Shown piece by piece: positions 23,490 through 35,700 of a DNA stretch of 64,000 bases. The notes beneath the pieces are model-generated. The model ran no database searches and had not been told where the DNA came from. It was given only the letters and a program-made list of their open reading frames with translations. Made by a program: the position numbers and the translations under genes. The DNA is from Antedon mediterranea (taxonomy: Eukaryota > Echinodermata > Crinoidea > Comatulida > Antedonidae), in NCBI RefSeq assembly GCF_964355755.1, contig NC_092674.1, positions 11,973,001-12,037,000 on the forward strand. Direction: 5' to 3'. The first letter of the stretch is position 1, and the number at the start of each line of letters is the position of its first letter.

Positions 23490-24068
23490 TACACGACATA
23501 CAGACTGAAACACTAAAGGGAAAATGAATTAATTGACAGGATTAACGTGATCAGATAGGAGAAATGTCTTGCATTTTGGGTCAAAGGTCAGTAACGTTAT
23601 TTCCGGTCATTTTTACAGATAATGTTCTATTAGTTTGAATATAAACATCTTTATTCTGGAGAGTTTGACACCAATTACAACTTTCTGTGTCTAGTAGTTA
23701 CGGAGATATGATATCTGTTAGATATTGGGTCAAAGGTCAATAGAGGTATTTCCGGCCGTTTTCTGACAAAATGTTCTATTACATCAAATAGGAACATGTA
23801 CATTCCAAACAATTTGACACCAAAATCAACTCTCTATGACCAGTGGTTGCCAAGATATCATAGTCTATTGTAACTGGCAGCCATTTTGAAAAAAGCGCCC
23901 TCACGCAAAAGTTCTCAGGTTACAGCCCGTTTACCCAATATATTTGGATTCCCCAGAAAAAACTGGTCTAGAATTAAAAAGTTATATGAGAATTTCTACC
24001 TCTCCGGGTGGCACCTACCTCATTCATAGCCTAGTCTAATAGGAGTGTGACAGAATGAAACTGTACTG

Positions 24069-25384
24069 GTAGCCTGGGTGCAGTACAAATGTTGCGGGAA
24101 AAAAGTATAGGAAAATTTTTTTCTTTTTTTTCTGATAGAGTATACCATATAGAATGGCAGGGTCTTGGGGAAAATTGGTTACGGCACTTTTAAATTTTGG
24201 CCTATATAACACACACAAATGCCTATTAACACACACAAATACCTATATATAGGGGATAGGGAAAACCAATTCACATTTTTTTTTACTTGGAGTTGTGTTA
24301 TGATGATTAAAATTTGCTGAGGCTTACTTTAATAACTACTTCTCATAGTAGTTGATAAATCGAGTCGATAACAATGACATCATCATGCCAGAATCCAATA
24401 TGGCGTCCAATTTGGCGGAAAAAACAGGGCATTGCTAAACCCCCGAAAACCCTTGCAAACCTAAAAAAAAGCATAGCAAACCCCGCCGAACCAACATAAA
24501 AGTGATTGAATCATGTAGTGTACAACCCACTGGGTATATCCATGTAAAAAAAAAAAATTAAATTTCTACTGTTAACTACTTATTTTTGGGATAAAACATC
24601 ATTTTTTGGTCAAAAATGATTGCTAAACCCTGCAAACCTCCAAAAAAACATAGCAAACCCCACCGAACCAACATAATAAAAGTGATTGAATCATGTAGTG
24701 TACGACCCACTGGGTATATCCATGTTTAAAAAAAATAAAATTTCTACTGTTAACTACTTATTTCTGGGGTAAAACATCATTTTTTGGTAAAAAATGATTG
24801 CTAATTTTTAACCAAAAAATGATGTTTTATCCCCAAAATAAGTAGTTAACAGTAGAAAGTTTAATTTTTTTTTAGATGGACATACCCAGTGGTTCGTACA
24901 CTCCATAATTCAATCACTTTTATGTTGGTTCGGTGGGGTTTTCTATGTTTTTTTTTTTAGTTTTCCAGGGGTTTGCGGGTGTTTAGCAATACCCTGTTTT
25001 TCCCGCCAAATTGGACGCCATATTGGATTCTGGCATGATGATGTCATCGTATCAACTTGATTCATCAACTACTATGAGAAGTAGTTATTAAAGTAAGCCT
25101 CTACTAATTTTAATCATTAAAACACAACTGCAAGTAACAAAAACTGTTAATTGATTTTCCCTATCCCCTTATATAAGGTATTTGTGTATGTTAATAGGAA
25201 TTTGTGTGTGTTATATAGGCCAAAATTTAAAAGTGCCATAAAAAATTTTCCCCAAGACCCTGGGATGGGGATTTTTTTTCGGACAATCCATATGATATAC
25301 TCTATTAGAAAAACCCCCCAAAACATTTCCTATACTTTTTTCCCGCAAATGTGTATACTAATTGTTCTGCACCCAGGCTATGGG
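24069..25384. mobile_element. 1.3-kb foldback element
   Basis: The left end gtagcctgggtgcagtac and the right end ctgcacccaggctat are inverse copies, and homology continues through most of the arms to a centre near 24810. The shared strings include cctatataacacacacaaat and its inverse. Inside the left arm a ~180-bp segment is directly repeated (gtgattgaatcatgtagtgt at about 24502 and 24681). No coding content. It starts about 30 bp after the previous palindrome ends. Confidence 0.8.
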
Positions 25385-25611
25385 AATTACATTTGAAAAC
25401 TGGCAGTGGTTTGGGGTAGGCCTAATGGCTTAACGCACGTCTTAAAAACATCAACATGAATGGGGTTTGTTGGGAGGGGGAAGTTAGGGAATTTGGCGCT
25501 AGTTCCGTTCGCACCTGTCGTTTATTTCGACTCAAAATTGGTTAAGTAACTTTATCGTGAGTACCACACCTTAGAATTAGGCCTCAAAAATACTTTTACG
25601 AAGGAGGTCAC

Positions 25612-25885
25612 ACAAAAAGTAACGGTAGGTCGGAGAGAATTAAAACTAGGAGCAAATTGTTCCCAATATGTATATTTATATTCAGTTTAACAGAAGATCT
25701 TGCTTGAAAATGACCGGAAGTGTGGTTATTGACCTTTGACCTCTTTCCGCCATATCTAAGTAACGGCAGGTCGGAGAGAATTAAAACTAAGAGCAAATTG
25801 TTCCCAATATATATATTTATATTCAGTTTAACAAAAGATTTTACCTGAAAATGACCGGAAGTGTGGTTATTGACCTTTGACATAA
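25612..25885. repeat. Two copies of a ~140-bp tandem unit
   Basis: aagtaacggtaggtcggaga at about 25618 recurs at about 25758. Each copy runs through aattgttcccaatat and aaaatgaccggaagtgtggt to ttattgacctttgac. It is related to the ~140-bp units in the palindrome arms at 20480-20780 and 23580-23770. An open frame across it is an artefact of the repeat. Confidence 0.85.
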
Positions 25886-26279
25886 ATTTATAGTTTATTA
25901 ATATTCTAGTATTACTTTATCACCCATTTTTTAATGAAATTGTTAACTTTGACTTGTTTTTCTCATATTATAAATAATGTCATGGCATATAGATTTGGAA
26001 CTAAGCTCAATTTGTTTATAATAGATATATATTTATATTTAATCTAATGGATTATATTGTTTGAAATAACTATACAAGAAGTACATAGGAGCCTCTCGGG
26101 ATGGATTTTAATTCAAAGAGGTGATGGGCGGGGGGTGTGTGGTGGTTGTTTGGTAACATATAATAATAATTATATCTTAATTTAAAGAAATATTTACAGA
26201 ATGGTCAGAAGTTATTGGACAACACAATACAGTGTTAATATGTCTCAACCAAACTTAAAATTTGAGCTGCAGACCACCT

Positions 26280-27750
26280 TAAAGATTTATTGAGGTGCTT
26301 TTTCCCACATGTTTCCGATTCAAAGCCAATTTATAGGCCATAGAGTACCCAAAAGGTTCATTTGGGCAAATCGATATGAGTTCCTTAAGAATCGTATGTG
26401 AATAGCTTTTCCCCATATGGTCGAATCAATGTTATAAGACAAACAGTTTCATCCAGATATCCATGTATCTCCAATAAAGTGCATGTATGGCCATAGAGAA
26501 TCCAGAGGTTACCCCTGGTTCATTTCGGCAAATCCATATGGGTTCCTTAAGGATCAGGGTTGCACAGATAGGCTGGAATCCAAAAAGAGCTATTGACTGT
26601 GCATCTTTAATGCAGTTTGGAAGAGAATTCCAAAGCATATGAGCTACATAAGATAATGCACGGTGACCATAAGATGGTCTTCACTTTAGCAGGAACAAGA
26701 TGATTCTGAGAATTGGAACGAAGACTGCGGAAACAGGATTTTGGAGTGAAAACACAAAGAGATTTATATGTGAGCAGCAATATTTTGAAGTTGAGACGCT
26801 CGTGTTATGTGGTTCGACACACTATACGGGCGCAGCACTATTTTGTAACGTCTGCAACTTCCTAAGCAGGGTCTTGGGCAGTGCGATATGAATACTGTTA
26901 CAGTAGTCCAGACGGGAATCGGGATGATATAAAGGCATGCCGAAGTCGTGTAGTTGTTACCCTATCCAGAAATCTAAAAATTAGACCAATCTTCCTAATC
27001 CCAACCATAGCAGAACGATGGCATTGATGTTAGCATTCATCTGCAAGTGGGAATCCATGTAAACCCCAAGATTTCGAACTTCTGGGGATGGCTTAAGATC
27101 TAATACAGAAGATGGTTGCAATGGCAGAGATGATGTAATATGGATAAGCATACAGTAGAGAACCATGGAAGGGTCTAAATAGATGACCTGCTGTTGGTTA
27201 ATTTTAGGCAAATCCATATGGATTCCTTAAGGATCGAGAGTGCACAGGCAGCTTTATTCCATGAACCCACATTGTCATCCATTATATTTCCAATATGGGG
27301 CTTTATGTAGCCCCAGCCATATAGTGAACCCAGAAGGTATCCATGAATGACCTGCCCTTGGGCTAATTTGGGTACGTAAATCCATAAATGTTCCTTAAGT
27401 ATCGAGGGTGCACAGGCAGATTTATTCCTTCCATGTGGACATATCTATATAAACCCACATTTTCATCCCACATACAGTATTTCCAATATAGGGCTTCTTG
27501 TAGCCCAACATAGAGAACCCAGAAGGGTCCATGGAAGATCGGCCCTTGGGTTCATTTGGTCAAATCCATAATCAAGATCAAGGGTGCATATTTAGTTTTA
27601 TTATATATGGTCCAATCTATGAACTATTTACCCAATAATTACTAATAGTAATACAGGGCCATAGCGCACCACATAGAGATTCCAAAAGGGTCCTTAGAGG
27701 GTTCATTCGGGCAAATCCATATGGGTTAGGTTTTTCTTTTTTTAGTTTAT
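26280..27750. repeat. ~180-bp satellite-like tandem array, interrupted by a LINE fragment
   Basis: The unit landmark ggcaaatccatatgggttcc, followed by ttaaggatcgagggtgcaca, occurs in variants near 26360, 26526, 27209, 27378, 27556 and 27710. The catagagaacccagaagggt landmark lies between them. Copies are diverged. Roughly 26550-27190 is foreign LINE sequence. Confidence 0.7.
26550..27190 (-). mobile_element. LINE reverse-transcriptase C-terminal fragment (CR1/L2-like), decayed
   Basis: On the minus strand the fragment reads SSVLDLKPSPEVRNLGVYMD, then SSRLDYCNSIHIALPKTLL, LRKLQTLQNSAA, and MLWNSLPNCIKDAQS. This is the order seen at the C-terminal end of L2/CR1/jockey-type ORF2 proteins. Frameshifts and stops separate the blocks. 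It is truncated at the 5' side and inert. Confidence 0.75.
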
Positions 27751-29702
27751 CCTGTTATGAGACAGACTATATGGGAAATGTTTGACCCATGTCCATTACA
27801 GAGCCGGTATGGCCCATGGATAAAGCATGTGAGATTAGGAAGAGACAAAATTAACTTTTGGGATCATATAGGGATACATGATTATACAAGAACAAAATAT
27901 GTGAGGTCAGAAGACATAATTAATTAACTTTTAGGGATAAGGGTACTTTATTATACAATTGAGGTCAGAAGACATAATTAACCTTTTCAGACATTATGGG
28001 TGTGTGTTTATTTTGTGTGTGTAATGGCGTTTTGTTTCGAACCTTAGTTAATATATGGCCCCTCCCACTCAGACTTGCCTTTTGGACTTTGCCACCTTCT
28101 TTTAATTTCTAGTTTTTATTACACACAATTGACATTTTGACATTCTTTTAATGATTCTCTGATGAAAGTTATGATTTGTATGTTACATTTTATTTTTTTA
28201 AACCTTATTATTACGTTTCATTGTTGTTCTTGATTATGTTTCTATTCTGCAATTGAAGGAAATAAATGTTTATTTTGAATTTGAATTTATTATGATAAGA
28301 GAATTCAAATATGTAATTGGGATAAATGTTTTTCAGCATTGAATAAAGCTTTTTTTGAGGAAAATACCATAATAAAAAATTGTTGGTATAATACTTTATT
28401 AATATATATGAATATGCCCATAAGAAACATTAAGTCTCTACGACCAATGGTCTTCAGAATACAGCTTCATGACCATCTAAGGTCATGATTTTCCACCATT
28501 TCTAATTCATTTTTTATAAAATACTTATTACAAGAAATATAAATATTCATAAGAAACATTTTGATGCCAAAAGTAAGTCTCTAGGACCAAGGATCGCCGA
28601 GATACATGTGTTATATGCCTTAAAAGGTCAAAGGTTATTTTTCACCATTTCTAATGAATTTTTGAAAAAATATTTCATTATAGTAAATATAAATATGTAT
28701 ATAAGGAACATCTTACACGCATCACCCAGTATCTGGGGGTGTACTGGGAGGAGGAAGGAGAGGCGGAAATACCTGACGTAATGAAGTATAACATTATTTG
28801 AATTGTACTAGGAAAAGTTACTACATGTTGAACTGTCCATGGGAGGAGTTAGTTTTGTTGACTGTAGCTGGGAAGGTGAGAGCAGAAAGAAGGCTGGGGC
28901 GCAGTATCAATAGATATTTTAGAGGTGAAGGTTTGTGATTATAGAGAGATACTGGCGTCGGTTGGTATGTACTGAGAAGGCTTTAAAATAATTTTGAAAC
29001 CTACCCTGGTCGGGTATTGCTAGTGTTAGATATACGGTTTTATATAACACATATAAATACATTCCTGTCATTTGATTGGACGACTGTGGGTCGCATGGGG
29101 TGCATATAGCAGGCACTAGTAATAAAGTAACTATACGTAATATACGTTGGTCCATCATTAAAACCAAATGCACATTGTGTGATGTTTCAATATTATGTTT
29201 GACACCATGCATAAATACTGTTACTAACGCAACCATACAAACAAATGTCATGATGAAAATTATTTATTCTGTGTAGCTATTTTTTACTATCATCATGTGT
29301 TGCTATCGATTTAGTCATAAAGCTACACAAGCATGATGAATAAACGTTTTGTCAAAACGTTTAATAACTATTACACATTCAAAATGATTGGAATATAGTA
29401 ATCAAAGAAAAACATTATATCTAAAAACTTAATGGTTTTTCTATTGTTAAATATCGAAAGATACTCATTAAGAGTGGAACAAAGAAGAGTAATAACAAGT
29501 TTCTGATTAATAACATTGTTTTTTTTTTTTCATTTTGTAAATACTATCAACATTAGAGTTTTATCGTTGCCAAAACTACCTGTAGATAATGAACTTAAAC
29601 ACTGAGTGTACCAACTATTTAGCAGACGAGTTGTTCAATGTTTACCCGTCTATGTGTATATACTTTTGTATTTAAAGGAAGTTTTCCAAATACGGCGTAA
29701 CA
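27751..29702. other. Intergenic, upstream of the adhesion GPCR gene
   Basis: Two diverged ~145-bp units lie at 28430-28710 (aagtctctacgaccaatggt / aagtctctaggaccaaggat). A LINE-like tail ends at about 28290 (gaaataaatgtttattttga). A TATTTAAAGG word at 29670 could act as a TATA-like element for the receptor gene, but it is very close to the start codon. No supportable gene. Confidence 0.45.
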
Positions 29703-29766
29703 ATGTTGGTGTCAACATTGATGTGGGCAGTTATTTTACAATTTTCTGTTTTATATTTTGCTGTTG
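29703..29766 (+). CDS. Exon 1 of the adhesion GPCR: signal peptide
   Basis: [20 protein letters not shown] is a short hydrophobic leader. The donor GTTG|gtaagt leaves phase 1, matching the next exon ([11 protein letters not shown]). This is the only in-frame ATG in the exon that precedes the hydrophobic stretch. Confidence 0.8.
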
Positions 29767-32700
29767 GTAAGTGATTTTAAAAGCTCAATGTCAACAATAT
29801 TCTAGTAAATAAGCGCTCGTTAATAGTATCCATGGAATTACTATAGAATTGGTCGGGACCTAAAAGGCGTATGCTACGACGGAGGTTTGCGTATGAAAAT
29901 TCAGCCGATATTACTATTATGTACCATTTTTATACCCATTAGGCCTATGTGACTGTGGACCGGACCAGTTCCAGTGTAGTACTGGAAATTGTTTGTCTAA
30001 AGGTTATATATGTGACAATTTAAATAATTGTGTTGATGGCTGTGACGAAAGTAATTGTCGTAAGTATCTTATTTCTAAAATTTAGATAAAACCGTCACCA
30101 GGGGTGTCTGTAAACCTGTGATGAATGCTCAATCGTATCTGAGTTACATGTGCCCGTGTGATCAGTTCACTTTTTTGTATACCTTCCTGTGAAATAACAC
30201 AGGTAGATGTACATGTTATTAACTTTATTTGGAAGAGGGAACATATTAAACCGATGTGTTTTTATGGTTTCACAGAAAATAATTTACAATAAAATGGATA
30301 GAGAAAATAGGCCTATTCCAAATACCTACATAAATGTAATATTACATTAAAACGAAAGCTGTATATGCTATAACGCACATCTAAATGACCGGAACGGGAC
30401 GAACCGGTATTATTTACACATAACTATATGTAGCCTACCTTGCATGATTGAATTTCCTCGTCGCAATGTTGGTGAAGTGACGTAATTATAAAGTAAACTT
30501 TGATTGTACACGCACATAGAATATAGGTTGTAATCAGATGCCTGAATGTCGCAACTTTCATTATTTTACTATAATAATATGAGACAATTTCTCTTAAAAA
30601 TTATACGTGATTTAACTTAAAGTAATTTAAGTAATTTCGTTTTACCTCAAATAGACATTTTTTCTAAAAAAAACATCTTTAAGCTGAGTCTATTGTAGAA
30701 AAAATACATTTCCTATAGCAAAATTAAATTGTACGTCTATCAACAACAGTGCACTTGTTAGGCCAAAAGGATAACAAAAATGTGTGTAAATTGTTTGTCG
30801 TCAATCTTCTCTCTCTTCATAATTATAGATGGCCCACTCCCGTGTGACACACTCATCACACTCCTCAATTTAAAGAAAGTTTGATAATGGTTAATGGTTT
30901 TACTATTTTAACGTTTCTTAAATCTATAATAATTCGTTAATTATTTCAACAGGTCGTTAAAACAATTTTACTTAAACTACTTTTGAAGCCATTAATGCAT
31001 CACGTTATCACAACTATCATGTATTTTAAGTGGATGGCAGAGCAGAGTTTAATGAGGCGAAGTCGGTTATTGAAGCTTGTGTTGTTGATGTTCAGGATTG
31101 GCTAACTAAAAACATACTCTGTTTTAACCCTGGTAAAACAGAAGTCTTATTTCACTCCAAGAATTTGCCCATTGCTAAAAATATCAGCATTGGCAACACC
31201 CCAATCACACAATCGTTGGAGGTTAGAAATATCGGAGTTGTATTTGACCATGGATTAAAGAATCCATGATTTGACTCAGCAATGACTATGTCCAGACATA
31301 TCAACAACATTAGTAAATCTGTTACCTACCACCTTCGTAACATAAGATCAATTCGCAAATCCTTAACCCACTCCTCACTTATTAAATTTGTCCATGCACT
31401 CATAACATCACGGTCAGACTACTGCAATGCCATTTTGTTTGGTCTACCAAATAAAGAACTTAATAAACTACAACTTCTTTTTTAATACTGCAGCTCGACT
31501 TGTATCCGGCACTTCAAGATTTTCTCATATTACACCAATACGTAGATCTTCATTTTTTAAAAGATCTCTTAGGTCGACCAATAATCCATCTGCACTTTTT
31601 GTTCCACCCAGCCGACTTAAGACCTATGGTGATCGAGCCTTTGCAGTTGCAGCTGCTCCTAAACTGTGGAACAATCTTCCCGATCCTATTAAAAATGCAT
31701 CCTCTATCACAGTTTCCAAAACACTCTTAAAAACCCATCTTTTTTCTTTTTAATTTTTTTCTGTTTTTTCTGTCAGCGCTTTGGGACAATATTTTGATTG
31801 TATAAGCACTTTATAAATCAAACAACATTAACATTATAACTTTAAAAACATTAAACCAGGTCATTTCTTGTCTTAAATGTGCGTTCTAGTAAGGTTATTT
31901 ATGATAAAAAGAGAAAAACATAACGTATTGTCTTTCCTTTTTTGGCAGAATCCGTTAATATGTAGGCTTAGCTATGATATAATTAAAGCAGTATAATCAC
32001 ATTTGCATTGTTTTAGATTGTTTATAACATTTTTTCCTTCTTTTTAATTTTGAGTCTCAAGTTTTAACTTTTTGTATTGTAACATTGTTATGTAATCATG
32101 TATTGTATGTTGATTTTGACCGAATAAATGAATGAATGAATGAATAGGGTTGAGGGTTGGAGATGAGGAACAATTTTTAAATAAATTCTTTATATTAAAT
32201 TATTCATTCTATTTCTTTATTATCCACTCAGTAACGAAATATTTTTTATAGGCCTAAAAATAATATACCACTAATAGAGTAAAACATTTCCGAGTTTATT
32301 AGTATATTTGTTTATATTATATCTAACAGTACTAACACTCACAATAAGAAATTTGCTATTCAAATAGCGTATAGCATATTGTATACCATTAAAATCCTAT
32401 TTATGTTTATTCTCCAAAGGCCCATAAATTTACCTACTTGTGTTAAACTATGGAGGTATGCATCCATGGTTAAACCAAATAATTTGGAATTTTCCATTCA
32501 TTGCAAATCAATACATTTGTATAAACGTATATAAAAATCTATCAAAATAGTATTTTTTAAAGAAAATCGGCATGTCTTCAACATTATGATGCTGTACTCT
32601 AGCTGTTCAACCAGTTTTCATCCATTAAAAACACTTATCGTAGGAGGAGATAGGAAAATGCGAAGCCTCCTCGTATTATTGTGTGCGGGTATTTTTCAAG

Positions 32701-35700
32701 ATGGACATCCATTAGACAGTGTGTACCACGATCGGAAAACACCCTATTTGAGGCAAATGGTTGAACCTAAATTCGTTTTATTTGTCAATAACTAATTATC
32801 TAACTCAATTTAATTAGTAAACAGGCTTACATCAGGTGATTAAAATCAGTACCGAAAGTACGAACCAACTTTATATACCATCGAGTAAATATTCTAGAAG
32901 TAACGCGCGATTTACTGAATTTTCCCTTACGTAACGGCCTGTCTTCAACATTATGATGCTGTACTCGAGCTGTTCAACCGGTTTTCAGCCATTAAAAACA
33001 ATTATCGTAGGAGGAGATAGGAAAATGCAAAGCATCCTCGTATTATTGTGTGCGGGTATTTTTTCAAGATGGACATGCATTGGACAGTGTATACCACGAT
33101 CGGAAAACACCCCTATTGGGGGAAAATCATTGAACCTAAATTCGTTTTAATTGTCAATAACTAATTATAGAACTCAGTTTAATTAGTAAACAGGGTTACA
33201 TCAGGTGGTTAAAATCAGTATCGAAAGTACGAACCAACTTTATATACCATCGAGTAAACATTCTAGAAATAACGGGCGATTTACGTAAATTTTTATATAT
33301 AGATAACACTGCACAAAGAATTTTAAATATGTAATGCTGCAATTGAAATTAATTGTGCTGGTAGATCATCTGATACAGTTGCTTTATTTTGGTCGATTAA
33401 AAAAAAAATAAATACAGTAACTCATTAACAGTGATAGGTTCAAGAAAAAAATAAATTGGTAAGGGAGTGGCCAGATACGGAGAAAAAAAACATTTTTGTG
33501 AGCGTGGAATTTTGTTTGCAAGTTGATCGGCTACGCTAACAAAATATTCATTAAATAATACATCAACAATTTCGTCCGGATTATTTACTATTGATGTTGT
33601 CCCATTATTATTATTATTATTGTTATTATCAGAAATAGCATTAACTGATTTTAATTTTATTTTTACCGAGGCCTACGTCATTTATTATCTTCCACGTTTT
33701 TACTGAGTTTGTTGCGTTATCAGAAAAAAAAATGTGCAGTTCTTAAAACATTTGAAAGAGTTTTTCGGTATTTTTATATTTTATAAAATCAGAATTAGCA
33801 AAATTTACTTTTAATTACTTTCTAGTAGGCCCCTACATCTTGTTTTTATTATATTAATAGATTTTTAAAAAATATTTTCAATAAATGAATTTTACAAATA
33901 AAAGGTAGACCTAGGATTACATTCTATTTCTTTTCTGCATTATTTCAAGTTTTTCCACTTCCAGATGACTACGTGTGCAATGAATGGCAGTTTCAATGTT
34001 CAAGTGGCGATTGTGTTCATAAAAATCTGGAATGTGATGGAAATCAGGATTGCAACGATGGATCAGATGAAAATGATTGTCGTAAGTTCACTTCTTCAGC
34101 CAATACTTATTTATTGGTGATTGGATAAACCAGAGAAGAGTGAAATTACTCTTCTCTGGATGAACATATAAACAAATAAACAGATACAAAAAGAAACAGA
34201 TATACAAAGAAACAGATACAAAAAGAAACAGATACACAAAGAAACTGATACACAAACTAATAAATTAACAAATTAAAAAGAAATACAAATGTTGAAATCA
34301 AATCACAAATATATTGCAATTTTGAAGATTCTTTGTCATGATACTAGACATAAGTAAGGAAAACAACTAAAAAGGTCTCGATAGATTCATTGATCGATCG
34401 ATTAAATGATTGACTAATTTATGAATATATTTTATCAATTTTTAATTGCATTGCTTATTCTCTTTTTTTTTAATTAGAAAATTATGTGTGTAACGAATAT
34501 CAAGAATATTGTCGTATTAGAGGTTGTCAACCAAAGTCAAGGGCATGTACTCGTGGGTATATAAATTGCGACAGTTGTGGTATGTTTGAATGTCCTACTA
34601 CTACTGTGGACAAACGAATAAGCGCCTTTTATAGTCCGGTCTGTGTGGATTCACCACCCGAAGTGGTGCAAATTGCCATCCAACTTTTCTAGACCAGAAT
34701 TATCCGTAGATGAACAATATGGAACGGGATAGGAAGCGCAATATAAAGTCAAAGTTAAAAATTGACCAATTATAATAATGTATTATATATATTTTTTGTT
34801 TAACCATATTTAATGAGGGTGATCCATCCAGCTATTGCTGATCATTAGGGACCCTCAGAGCTTCACAAGACAAACATATACACAAGATGCTCTACATAAA
34901 CAAAGTCTTATTACAAGTCTTTGGGAGTGGAGTAATTTGGCCCTTAGAAAAAATCCTGACATGTGACGGGACTTAAACCCAGGACCCTTGGAGTGGTAGA
35001 CAAGCATCATAACCACCAAGCCACAACTCCACTCCAATATATACAGTAGGACTATGTATCTATATATAAATGTACGTAAGGGCAAAATTCGGTAAACCGC
35101 GCGTTACTTCTAGAATGTTTACTTGATGGTATATAAAGTACTGATTTTAAATTGAGATAGATAATTAGTTAATGACAATTAAAACTATTTGCCCCAAATA
35201 GGGGTGTTTTCCGATCATGGCATACACTGTCTAATGGATGTCCATCTAGAAAAATACTTATAAATTGGTTATAATACAAATGTTTAATACATTGATGTAA
35301 TTAGTTAATTTTTAGCTTTGACCAATTATATCTCGAAAACGCTTCCATCCTGATTACCTTCCAGATTCGTAACCTACGGACAATTTTGATTCAGAAAAGT
35401 TGGATGGCAATTTGTCCCCCGTCGGGTGGTGAAAATGTTTGTAATGGTATGTGAGAGTGTATATTTACAGTATAAATGAGGCATATAGAAAGTGAATTAC
35501 CACATTCTGTACTGTACCTAAATCAAAACTCCATTGACTGTGTTATTATTATTTACTAATGTAAAATGTTTTATATAGTATTGCGGTAAAGAGTTTGAGT
35601 GCTATGCGAATATTAGTTCTTGAATGTAGGTTGTAATTGAAAGTAGTATTCTTACTGAATTAGAAACGTTTGGGAATTCTACTGCATGTCTGCCATGTTC

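Larger units (their letters stand above)
20315..24037. mobile_element. 3.7-kb palindrome carrying two inverted, decayed copies of a multicopy gene
   Basis: The left arm (20315 to about 21980) and right arm (about 22490-24037) are near-identical inverse copies, both ending in agactaggctatgaatgagg read outward-in. The first ~670 bp of each arm is non-coding and contains ~140-bp tandem units, each with a GGTCAAAGGTCA-like motif. The inner arms carry the same coding segment in opposite orientation, and the ~500-bp spacer holds more of the minus-strand copy. No clear target-site duplication was seen. It could be a long-TIR transposon or an inverted duplication of a transposon-like gene. Confidence 0.82.

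Noticed and set aside
25608-25883. 91-residue minus-strand frame
   Set aside because: It spans the two ~140-bp tandem units, and the peptide repeats with them. There is no family resemblance.
32586-33150. Two similar small plus-strand ORFs (69 and 65 residues)
   Set aside because: They lie in the duplicated ~365-bp intronic repeat and their C-termini differ by frameshift. They are more likely repeat sequence than paralogous genes.
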